In this document: positions 37,420 through 48,300 of the stretch, one piece after another
Layout of the letters: every line of letters begins with the position of its first letter
Position numbering within the stretch: the stretch's first letter is position 1
Source of the DNA: Chaetorhynchus papuensis
Taxonomy: Eukaryota; Chordata; Aves; Passeriformes; Rhipiduridae
Direction of reading: 5' to 3'
Length of the DNA stretch: 64,000 bases
Assembly (NCBI GenBank): GCA_013396525.1
Contig: VWYX01000346.1
Span: forward strand, 508,244-572,243
The notes under the pieces: model-generated
Told to the model about the DNA's origin: nothing
The model's database searches: none
The model's input: the letters and a program-made list of their open reading frames with translations, nothing else
Made by a program: the position numbers and the translations under genes

Positions 37420-38290
37420 GCCTAAGTTATCCCGTAACGCCGCGCCGGGTGACCGACACGGCGCTGCCGCGCTGCCTGTGCCCGTGCTTTTCCCCGCACT
37501 CTGCGCGGCTCAGGGTTCGCACCGGCAGGAGCAGCGCCGCTCGGGAGGCAGGGATGTCTCTCGGCAGCCCCCGGTCCACACCCGGCGCTGCAGCCGCCCC
37601 CGTCCCCCGCCCCGTCCGCCCACGCGCAGCTCCCCGGGGCGGGGCCGCCGCCGCCCGCGCCTGCGCGCGCGCCTCCCGCCGCGGCGGATGAGCGGATCAG
37701 GCGGCGACCGGGCGGGGCCGCGGTAGCGGCGGCAGCGGGAGCGGTCGGTGCCGCGCGGGGCAGCGGAGCCCGCGCCTGCAGGGCAGCGGAGGGCAGGGTA
37801 GGGGTCCCGCCCGCCGCCCACCCGCACCGGCCGGGCGCGCCTCCCGCCGGACCTGCTGCGGGCAGAGGTGAGGGCAGCGCCGGCTCCAGGGCAGCGCCGC
37901 GGCCACCGCGGCTGCGGACGGGAGCTGGGGGCGTGTGCCGCGGTGCCGCCCGGGTCCCCGCCCGTGCCGCGCTGCCGTGTGTGCCGCCGGCTGCCGGGCG
38001 GGAGGGGGTCTCCGGTAGCGCCGGGCCCGGCGCTTCCCGGGGGTGGGTGTTGCTGGGCGCCGGGAGGGTTCGGCGCCGGCCGCGCTGGGTCCCGCGGGCG
38101 AGGCTGAGCTGGCCGCGGCGGCTCGGTGCGGTGTCGGGCCGCCAGCACGGCCCCGCGGAGCCGGGCACGGCGGCCGGGGGCTCCGGAGCCGCGGGCCGGC
38201 TGGTGCCGATTGCCGTGCGCACAGCCCGGGCCCGCCCGCGCCCGGCAGCCGCCGTTGGAAACCGGCCGCGGTGGATGCAGTTAACATGTA
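37420..38290 (+). promoter_or_regulatory. CpG island promoter
   Basis: About 870 bp with very high G+C and dense CpG, in sharp contrast to the A/T-rich DNA on both sides. CpG density falls off gradually to about 38520. No TATA box was seen. GC boxes (Sp1-type) are visible at 37636-37645 and 37710-37719, and an NRF1-like element with one mismatch lies at 37656-37667. These are hallmarks of a TATA-less, broadly expressed vertebrate promoter. Direction is inferred as rightward from a good + strand splice donor at 37868 and from the G+T excess in many stretches to the right. I saw no convincing minus-strand donor at the left edge, but bidirectional firing cannot be excluded. The long frames across it on both strands (up to 301 codons on -) are products of stop-poor GC-rich DNA. 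Confidence 0.9.
37680..37867 (+). other. Putative non-coding first exon (5'UTR) ending at a splice donor
   Basis: The right end is set by CAGAG/GTGAGG, a good match to the donor consensus, with GT at 37868-37869. An alternative, weaker donor lies at 37797/37798 (CAGG/GTAGGG). The start is a guess placed near the GC boxes, since no initiator can be fixed by eye. The only early ATG on this strand, at 37688, opens a 12-residue frame that stops before the donor, so the exon looks like 5'UTR with a small upstream ORF. The gene is not recognised. Its coding part would lie further right, probably outside the window. Confidence 0.45.
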
Positions 38291-39370
38291 GCTGCTGTGA
38301 CTGCCGGTAACCTCCTTCCCCTCGCACTGGGAAAATAATCTTGTGCTGTAGCCGTGCCCTGGGGAGCGAAACCTAGTTATTGTCCCCGGTCCCGTGGCGC
38401 TGCCAGCCGCGCTTCTGTATCTCTATTAGCAGGCCTTGGAAATGGCTCACTTCCTAAAGAGCTCGGGCTCTACGGGGGTTTTGCTCAACGAACTCGGTGA
38501 TCGTTCAGATGAGGTTCACACGGTTGCTTGAAATAATAGTCTTCACAAATTGTGTGTTATAGCAGTGCGCTGTAGAACTCTTTTCCTGAAAGGAGGAAAG
38601 CCATCAGCTCACTGTGTCACTGAAGATGTTTCTAACATGATTTGTGCTGCCACTGTCCAAACAAAACAGAGTTCTTGGGACTGAGGTTAGGAATCCTTTT
38701 AAAAACAGTTGATTTTCATCTGGCAATTTTCGTAACTTCAATCGTTTTAGCTTAATCATAGCAAATATAAATCTATATAATTAATGATCTGTTAAGTGTT
38801 AATGCAATTGGGGCCCTGCTAATGCTTGTTAATTATCAACCTCAGTTTTGAAGTTTTGAAAACACAGGAGCTAGTACTGAGTTGTTAGTCCACAGTGAAC
38901 ATGATGGGCAGTAACAGAGCTGTGTAAGGAGTGGTGCTTTCCACTTGTCTTTGTCAGGTCTGTTGTTTGGCAAGTGAGACTTTAGAGTTGATACAGTTCT
39001 GGTTTTAAATGATGCGGAAAATATGAGAAGAACATAATTGCACTCTTGGCTATCGTGTAGCTGTAGAAGGAACTGGTGAAATTTTCTGTGTGCTGTTTTG
39101 TTTTAGAATTCCTCGCAAACTTCTGAGGTCACTTGTTGTTTTAGCCATGTACTAGTTTTTAATCAAAACTCCTAAGCTTTGAAGTAATTTGTTTTGTGAT
39201 TATACAACTTTCCAAAACCTGGCCATAGAGCCCTCCTTTCCAGATGCTGATTTGATGTGTCTGCTTCAGAATTGAAAGTAGTCAGGGAAGAAAGAGATGT
39301 GTGATTGTGGTCGCTTGGGGACCCTTTGGCTCTTCATTTTTTTTTTTTTTTTTGTTGTAGAGTTGTGAAC

Positions 39371-39458
39371 ATCATAGAATCATTTAGCTTGGAAAAGACC
39401 CTAAAATTCATGTTATAAGTAAACCAAATTTGTCAAGGCTGGTGCAGCTTAGACCTAG
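39371..39458 (-). mobile_element. Short CR1 LINE fragment, minus orientation
   Basis: It starts ATCATAGAATCATTTAGC and continues TTGGAAAAGACCCT, a diverged CR1 tail with one reverse-complemented octamer. Homology fades after about 90 bp. It lies inside the presumed intron, antisense to the inferred transcript. Confidence 0.75.
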
Positions 39459-42400
39459 CAATAATTATATTTTTTTCTACTTTAATCATGGGTCAGGGAA
39501 AGAGCTCCTTTTAGACATGCAGGTTTGTCAAATTACTTAAAAAATGACTTTTTAGTAGAGGGCCATCCAGCTCATATTTCTGCTGCACGTGTAAACCCAC
39601 AGGGTACCTCAAACTCTGTCCTGTAAATGCTTGTTGACGTTTGTTAACTTTTTCAACACAAGGAGGAATTTTCTGATGTTGCAAGAAACAATGTTGCACT
39701 CATACACTTTTTACAGAGAACTGAACTGGGACAGAAAGTCTGTTCTGTTAATAGCGCTTGCTCTGTCATCTCAGGTTTTGCTCCAAAGAGAAATAAAATG
39801 CAGAAATGAAAGGAAATTAATTTTGGGGGAAGGGAAGTTTATTGAAGATTGATTATTTTTAGGATGCCTTTTCTAAAATTCTGTTGAAGTGATTGAGAAG
39901 GGTCTGAGGCAGTGCAGCACTTAGCCATTTTATTTTGTCTGCTTTGCTGTTACACTTTTAAATAAGTGGTCGGGCAACTACCTAGTAAAGAAACTATGCA
40001 TACTTTGTATTCTGTGAAGTTGTGCTCCAGCCTCCTCTCTGTCCAGTAAATCTTTGCATAGAACACTCAGCCAGGTTTTAATGAACTGTGTCGAGTCAGT
40101 TATTAGGCTTTCATCTCTTCACTGATTACTGTTTTACCACCTGCTTCCCCCCTGCATTTCCCACAAATTCTGTTTCCTGAAGCATGCAGGAGAGTTTTCT
40201 AAGTTTTCTTTTCTGCCTTCTCCCTTCCTGTGCTGTGTAATTCCTCTTGCTTCAGGCTGCCAGATAACTTATCTCTTAGTGTCTTGTCTTCCATTTCAGA
40301 ACAGAAAATAAATTTGTTGGAGAAATTACATAATATTGTATAGTTAAAACTTCCCAATGGGCCAAGCAATGTGGTTTGTTTTAGTTCTGTATGTTTCTTT
40401 TTAATGAACATGCATAAAGCTCTACATTACTCAAATTTATGATTAAACACAGAAGAACAGTTTTTATTGTTCATCAAAATGGAGAATTGTGAAGGAAAAC
40501 AGAAAATGACCTTCAGTGAAGAAATAGTTATAGCTGTAGAAAATAGCATAGTCCTACTCCCTACAGGTATGGGTTTTTCTCCAGTCTGTGCAATGTAACT
40601 AAAAGTAGTACAAACACAGAAGTTGATGATCCTGTTCTCCAAACTGTAATGTGAACCTCCTGGTCAGGTAAATTGTGGGTCATAATAGAGTATGCTGTTC
40701 ATGAAGATCTTGCTTCTATGGCAGATGTACAGTTGGGAAGCAGAGGAGCAGTAGCAGAAAGCTTTTTGAGGGAGATATTTGTGTAGTCACTGTACAGGAA
40801 GAGTGAAGCAGCATAGTTCCTTGCCTAGGCTGTTCTGGTGAATTGGTGAGGAAGTCAAAAATACTACTTCTAAGTGTCAAACGATTCTTCAGATGATTTC
40901 CTGAGTGAACTGCCTTTACTGTTTGGCTTTTTTTTCTCCCCCTCAGTGTTCTGATGTGGTCATAATGATGTTGAATTAGTTAATCTTTTCTGTTTTGTTA
41001 GGCAGCAGTTACAATTGGCTTCTGTTAGAACAGGTGGTTGATGCTAATACAGTTCAGAAATATATATTGTTTAAGACAGAAGAAATGATGGGCAGAGTCT
41101 TGGTCATTTTTTTTGTTGGAAAAAACCCAATCAACAAAAAAACCACAGCAACAAAAAGTGTTTTTCCCAAAGCCTTTGATTCAATTTAGAGGATTGTCTC
41201 AGAGTTTTGCTTGAGTGATTTCTTTTGCTGTTCTCTTGTCTTTTGGGTAAAGTTGATAACCTCTGTGTTTAGCTTCAGCTGGTCAATAGTTCCCTTCCTT
41301 CCCTCTGCTGCCTGTAGCTTTCCTCCTAATACAGTGTCATGCTCTGAGTTTAAAGCTGGAGCTATGTTAAGGGCTTTGTAAGGCTCTTGCTTCTGTTGAG
41401 TGTGTGTGAACAAATATTGAGACAAGTGTGACTTGCACAAGTTTTCTAGGTGATAGAAGGTCTGGTAACCAGAAATTAGCAAAAATAAGCTGTTGACTTT
41501 GAAAAATTAATACTTCATGGCATGGATAATTACTACAGGAGATAAAGTGTTGCTGCCTTGTGGACTAACTTGGACCCTGGACTTGAAGAATCTGCATTGT
41601 TTTGGGGATGTTTTTATAAATTAGCATCTGATAAAGGAGGTAGTTTCTCTGCCTAAGAAACTCCATCAGTTTAGATGCAGTAGAAGCAGCTCTGTGTAGC
41701 TTTATCTTAAAACATATGCTTGTCCAGCTTGTGGGAACAGCAAATTGCAAGCTTTTCTGGTGATTTGTCTCATTTTGGTAATTTCATACCATGGTAGAGA
41801 GCTTGGTGAAGCTTGATGTTCTGAAGACTAACACTGACTTTAAAAGGAAGGCCTATGTAGAGTGTTGAATCCTATAAATGCAGCAAGTGAAGTTCGGGAA
41901 ACGGTGCTCATAACAGGCCACTGATTAGCAGCAGATATGTTAAAAGCATTGTATTCAGAGTAACTGGTTCTGGATTGTACACAGTTGAAATCTGGAGCAG
42001 TATTTTGCTATATTTGTTATAAAACAGTGTTTAATTCCATCTGTACTCTACAAGAAGGAAATCTGTTGCAGATGTAATGTGTATAGTAGCATAAGAAGCC
42101 TCTTGAGAACAGCTAAAACTGTTTGACAGATGGTAAGAGGCATTTGGGAAGTAAGATTTTCATTTTGAGGAAATAGCTTGGACTTCTGGTGCTAGGAGAG
42201 GAATAAATAAACCTCATTTTCTTCACATTCTTAATTGTGGATGTAAGGTTTTATCTCAGCTTGTTCCCTCAGCACAGGGTACAGCACTGATCATTCATCC
42301 CCTAAAAATGCTACGTCCGCCTCTCCAGAAGTTCTTAATGTTACAGTGACTTTGACACAATATGGGAATGTGTGTATCTGATCTTCTTTTTTTTATTTAA

Positions 42401-44319
42401 CCATTCATTCATCAGTTTGAAAGTGTTCTCATTGCATCTAAGCTTGAGCTAGCTCATACATCTGTATGCTCAGGCATTTTCCTGTGCATTAATCCTGTCA
42501 CCCAGTGTTGGTGTTGCAGTACTGCAGAAGCTGTTAATACGACTATTCAGTTGAGATAAGCAAAACCAGCATGTTTCCTTCCACAGTTATCTTTTTCTTG
42601 CCTGCAGACAGAAGCCATGGTATTTGGAAGGTAATTTCAAAAGACCAGTGAGTTTCTTTTGAATAGGCTTGGACTTGGAAGTGCAGGTTTAATACTGGTC
42701 ATTTAAAGATGTGAAAAAAAAAATTATTTAATTGAGTGTTCTTGCTCAACTTCAAGGGAAGCATGTTTGTTGTAGGGAGACTTTTTTTAGTTGACAGTTT
42801 TAGCTATTTAAGGAATTACATATCAGAAGTGGGTTTTTTTAGAATTCACATATTTAAAGCTGATAGTAAGCAGGGGGTCTAGTAAACCGAGTTGGGTGCT
42901 TGACTGTGGCTTGGGCATTACTTACCTATTCCTAAGCATTCCCAAGGTTTAATAAATTAAAAGATACATTCCATGCCAAAGTAATGAATAATGCCCATGA
43001 ATGGTTCACGTGACTCTTCAACTAGCAGAAGCATCATTCCAAACCTGGCTTTGTCTCATGTACAGTAGGTCTTTTTCTAACTACCTGAGAGGGCCACGTC
43101 TCAGTGATTGGCATATTTTTCCTCAAAAATGTTCTTTAGATTTTGTATTTCTTACAGATGATTTGGAGAGTTAAGGCAAACAATTTATTGCTTATAATTG
43201 GATGGTGATACTTGAAAAGAGAGTCATATTGTTGATACAAGATTTGTGAAAGCAAATTATTGATTTAGTTGGTGTCAAGTTCATTAATTATAAAAGATTC
43301 CTGGCTTTATTCTAAAGGTGAAATGTGACATATTAAGATTCATGAAACATTTGGCCAGGTACACAGCAAGTTCCTTTGCTTGAAGTTTCATGTGAATTTT
43401 TTTTCTAATTATTTCTAAGACACATAGTAAAAAGCATCCTTTATGGGCACAGTGAATACTTTTTTTAGGTAAAATATGGGTGACATTTGCTTCGATATTG
43501 CATTGACCTAATTTTTTAGTTAATATATTAATATTTTATGGTCCTGCAATCTTTGTAGGTTTTAAAAAGAAGTGTGGTAATGCTATAAATCTGTGATTAG
43601 ATACTCCTTAAATGGCACTGAATTGAGAAACTTGAAACGTTAGCTTCTCTGGTCTGGTTGCAGTGTAGTAGAAAAGATGACTTGGTATGAAGATACATGG
43701 TGATGCATATAAGCTCTTTTCAGTACTAAATAGCATATTTTTTCTTTCTTCTTGCATGTTTAGTCCTGTTGTAAATAGCTTCTTATGGGTTACTGTTTTT
43801 TCTGTGAAGCAGGCCATGGCATGGTTTGTCTTTGCAGGAGATGGAAATACTGTAGAGTGTATGACTGGAGTTAGGGAAAAATACTGTTCAGAGCCACATG
43901 AAGCTTTCAGAATAAATCCCAAGTTTGCCACTCCCTGTGCAAGCTGTTCCTCCCAGTCTCGTCTCAGAGGTGGCTGCCCGGGAGACCTGCAGTGTGCGTG
44001 GGGACGGGTGGTGGAGAGGAGCAGGGAAGGAGCTCTGTTCTTTGTGCCGTGGGATGCTGGTGCTGCCAGGAGAGGAGGAGGCAGTTTATTTGCAGTGGAG
44101 AGTGTGGAGCAACTTGTGAACCTTTATGTTGCAGTAGTGAAATACAGTTCTTCAGCACAGAAGGGATAGCTAGGATATTGTTGAGGCGTTAAAGCAGTGA
44201 GTCTGCATAAAATGCAGTTCGTTGTTTGTCAGCTGTGGGACTCACATACAGCAGCACCATACTGTACCAGGAGAGCAGGTTTCCTATTGTTCCTCACTGG
44301 AGAACTAGTCCAAGAGAGG

Positions 44320-44355
44320 GACTGAAACATACTAGAGTTTCAGTCTGAAACTCTA
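44320..44355. repeat. Nested inverted repeats (near-perfect 23-bp palindrome plus competing arm)
   Basis: TAGAGTTTCAG (44333-44343) and CTGAAACTCTA (44345-44355) are exact reverse complements around a single T. In addition GACTGAAAC (44320-44328) is an exact reverse complement of GTTTCAGTC (44337-44345). The middle segment can therefore pair with either side. Seen directly; function unknown. Confidence 0.85.
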
Positions 44356-45160
44356 AATATATAACAAATACAAACCCAAATATTTAACTTTGCTGTAGAA
44401 GGTCACCAGTCTCCTTCCTTGCATGACTTTACCTTTGTCTAATAAGAGCTCTGTTATAAGGCATTTGATGTAATCAGAGTTCTTGTGATATTTCTTTTAG
44501 TACTTTTTCCAGTGGAAAGCAATCACAAGAACAAGTTTATTTGTGTCTCTGAACGGAACTGAGCCAGTTTAGATACCCATTTAGAGCAGTGCAATTGATT
44601 ACATAATGCAAGGAAAATGTTTTGGTCTAAACAGATGTGTTATGGCAATGCATATAATGCAGTCTGTGTTACTTGGGCATGACTTATAAGAATGAGCCAC
44701 TTAGCTTTTTATTCTCCCTCATCCCCACCCTCACATGTGCAGTATGAAAATGAGGCAGCTTATCTGCTTGATGGAGTCATTTATTTGTTCTTAGGCAGTT
44801 TAGCATTGGTGCATCTCCTGCTCTGTGGATGGGCACAGATAATCTTTGTGCCTCCTGTGTAGGAACATGTCAGTCGTGCCGACTCCTTGCCACCTACACC
44901 ATGGCTGCTGAACGTGAGCACTGCCTCCATAGAGTTACAACTGGGAGCTAAACTAGATGTAAATTGCAGGAGTGGTGCTGGGTGGAGGTGGTGTGAACCC
45001 CCAGAACTGCTTTGTTTCAGGCCGTGGTCATTTCCAGGTGAAGAGCACCTGTGAAGTCAACCAAGTGCTCTTGCTCCCCAAGTAGGTGGACGTATAATTT
45101 AATTTCTTTGGTAGAAATTGAATAATATGACTAATGCTAATGTTTTCTTTTTTCCACAAG

Positions 45161-45353
45161 TCTTGGAAGCTCTTTACTGCACTTTTTGAGGGACTATTGG
45201 ACACTCAAGATTACTGGATTTTTTTACAAAGAAGACTGAGTAACTTTAGAAAAAGAATATATATTTTAAGTACTTTTAAGTACATGAAACATGATGATTC
45301 TATTAATGCGTAGTCCATGCAGAAATACGGAATAAAGTATCCAAAGACATCAG
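45161..45353 (+). other. Candidate non-coding 5'UTR exon
   Basis: The left edge has a textbook acceptor: CTAAT-type branch points at about 45131-45140, the pyrimidine tract GTTTTCTTTTTTCC and ACAAG/T. The right edge is drawn at CATCAG/GTTGGT, a weak donor. The 193-bp block is not open in any frame for long. It carries a 9-residue upstream-type ORF (45284-45313, ATG to TAG), as expected of 5'UTR. It sits about 7.3 kb to the right of the putative first exon. The sequence gave me a faint impression of a muscleblind-like (MBNL) 5'UTR. That is memory only, so no symbol is given. Confidence 0.25.
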
Positions 45354-48300
45354 GTTGGTACCTAAGGGAAGTGTTAACTTTTTCTAGTATACCAGTTCTA
45401 GAAACAGAGGAGTGGTTCTGAGTTGAAACATTAACAAGATGGAAGTGACAAGACTTGGGAGTGGCACAGTCATTGCTCCTTTTAGCGAGGAGTGTTTGGG
45501 TAATTATGAATGTGTTTAATCCAAGTCTAGAGGAAACATAGTTTATCTAGATGCAGAGTTAAATAAAATAAAAGCTTAAATGTTATTTCCTGAAGATGTC
45601 AAATAACAGCTAGTGTGTTTGGGAGGGAAAACCACAAAGGAAAAGTTCTGTATAGACTTGGGCCACAAACAGGCCCGGTGTCAATTCATTGTTTCTAGTA
45701 GCTTGTTCTCCTTCTGGACAGTATTGCCACATGGAGATATTATATACCAGCTAAACTTGGTTAATAGTTTGCACTGTAAACTTGGGACAAATGGAAGGAA
45801 AATTTGGCTTTGACTCATCTCAGTGGGTTTGTTACATGTACTATACAGCCGCCATACATTTATTCTGGGTATAGTGTGCCAGACGATATAATTTTGGAAA
45901 ACATGTTAAATATTGCTGGTATGACTGTACAGTTGAGTAACAGATTATTCTGCAGCAAAAGATAATGCAGGCATGCTCTCTTCTCTTAATGCCCATTATT
46001 CTTAAAGCTCTCTTTCCTCTTTGGGAGGTGAAGAGAGAGGTCTTTGCAAGAGGAGAAGTCATTTAGGTCTTGTATTGGGGAGCAAAAGGACAAGGTCTAC
46101 AAGAAGAAATTTCTGTATCAATATTAGTTTTTAGACTTGCGTATTTTCCAGCTCTCCTGATGGCTGATGAAGAGTGATTCTCTGAACAAAAAATCTGCTC
46201 CTCTGCTCTTTGCATTTCTTATGGGGGGACCTTACAATGCTTTGTGCTTCTCTGTTGTACTGCCTTCTGATTTTTGTCCCTGATAATATACTTTTCCAAT
46301 TCAGACAATGTCACAAAAGTTGTGGTAATGTGGAGGAGAGGGAAAGGAGGAGGATTGAGGAATACTGTTAAATTCTTGCCTGAAGTAGCAGATAGGGTTA
46401 ATTTAGTGTCACTGAACATCTGGCCATGCTTTTTGTGGCTGATATCTAATGTACTTGAAGTGGATGTAATATGCACATTACTAATGGAGGGGTCTCTTTT
46501 GTGAGTGAAGACCACTTGCATCACTTTCCTAACCTAATGGCATCAGCTCTGCCAATGTTGAGGTGGCCTTTTTGCTTCTCTTCAGTCCATTTTTTTCTGT
46601 GTAATTAGGAAGGTGAGGGCCTCCTTCTTGCTAGCTTTGTTGAGGAAAAGACATCTGGGATTACTGCTTTTTCTTCTGAGATATGACCTGTCTGCTTTGT
46701 CTGCTTTCCCAGCTACATTACCTGTTCCAATGTCACTGGATACTTACCATCTGTCTTCTGCCTTGTTCTCCTACAAAAATCACCATTAAAGTGCTGAAGG
46801 GAATTTTCTGTCTGAATTCTTGTAGCTCTAGGCACCATCTGACTAACTGCAGCTTTAGCTGTTTTTCAGGAGATTATAGTTTTAGAAGAGGGCACAATCA
46901 GCTAGTATCGATACGGAAATTTCTTCTTGTAGACCTCGTCCTTTGGCTCCCCAATGCAAGATCTAAATGACCCTTATATTCTCTCCAGATAGATCAGACA
47001 CTGTGAAGGACTACTAGCTGGAGGAGGGTTTATTTTTTTCTTTTCCTGCAGTGATGTGCTTTCCCGTGTTACTCAGACAGTGGTGTGTGCTGTCTGGATG
47101 TGACACATGGCCTGTGTAGTATCTGCTTTACTGCAAGGACTTGCTGAACCTGTAGAACATAATTTGCATGTGTATGTGTATATATTTGCATAGCAAAGAG
47201 TGTCCTAGCAATACACTAGAAGGAGATAACCTCCTGGAAACTGCTAGCTGGCAAATCTCAGTGCAGGGCTCCCAGCTAGGTCTTCAGCTTAACACAGCAG
47301 TCGGGGCAGCTGTGACCTGCATTCCTTCATCTTATCTGCAGCCTCCTTTAGAAAAAAAGAAGTTCTTGGTATGGGTAAGTAAAGCAACTTTGCTTATCTG
47401 TATGATGCAAATTGCAGACTTTGGTATCTCTTTGCTTCAGTTATTGTCTTTAAAAAAAAAAGAAATTCTAAATCGAATCTGCACAATACGTAAAAAGTTA
47501 CAATTCTAACGCTAAGGGTCTTACTGGGCTGTCTGTTACGATCTGTTGCAGGCTGGAAGATTTATGTTACAGCACATATTTTCTCTGCTGAAATCACAAT
47601 TTTGTAATTTCTCATCAGTAATTGAAATGTACTCTTTGATTGTGCAGAGAAGCCAATAAGCTAACATTTGGATCTTGTTTTGTACACAGAATTCAGGACC
47701 CCACACTAACTGACCTATAAAGATTTTACTGCTTGCTGTTTTTAAAAACAGTACCTTGATTCTAGCTTGGAAGCCTTGAAAAGGGTCAGGATAAGCCTTA
47801 GTGCAAACAGCCACACTAAAAGATGTGGGATAGAAAGTCATCAGAGGAAAGCATGGACTTGAGGCCTGTGATACTGGCAAGCAGAAAGCACTTCCGCTAC
47901 AGAAATGACAATTCCATCTATTTAAATAGCGTGCAAAATTACTGAGTGTAAGCAAAGTTTTTAAGACACAATTCTGAAATGATCGACAAGAATGAATGTT
48001 CTTCCTTGATGAAAAAAAAGTTCTCCTTTGATTAAAAAAAAAGCCTACTAAGGCAAAGAAGGACCAAGCAGAAAGCTTATACATGCTAATCAAGGTAGAA
48101 TGCAGAAAAGGGAGCAATGAGCTGCCCTATAAAGTGAAGGAAAAACTGGCAAAAAATAAACCTGAAAGAGTGTACAGATGGATCTGTACCATGTCAGCTA
48201 CTTTAATTAAATATTAACTATACCCACTTACTGTCAGTGCTTCAAAGAACACCGCTCAATATTCGTCTCCATGTGCTAACAAGAATATTTTTCTTTGAAA

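Larger units (their letters stand above)
38291..45160 (+). other. Probable first intron, left part
   Basis: A/T-rich sequence, T- and G-rich on the + strand in many stretches, with one small CR1 piece at 39371-39458 and T-runs (for example about 39338-39355). No coding exon was recognised. A GC-richer patch at about 43930-44100 carries an open frame (43687-44169, 160 codons). It lacks a recognisable domain or clear splice signals and is left uncalled. Confidence 0.4.

Noticed and set aside
37422..38327. 301-codon minus-strand frame and several others across the CpG island
   Set aside because: Stop-poor GC-rich sequence opens most frames at once. The products are Ala/Arg/Pro/Gly-rich without a domain, and no splice or start context favours one of them.
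43687..44169. 160-codon + frame over a GC-richer patch
   Set aside because: No start context, domain or splice sites that agree with the frame. The patch may be an unrecognised old repeat.
47536..48117. 193-codon minus-strand frame
   Set aside because: Antisense to the inferred transcript, no domain, and its residues follow local A/T composition. Likely chance.
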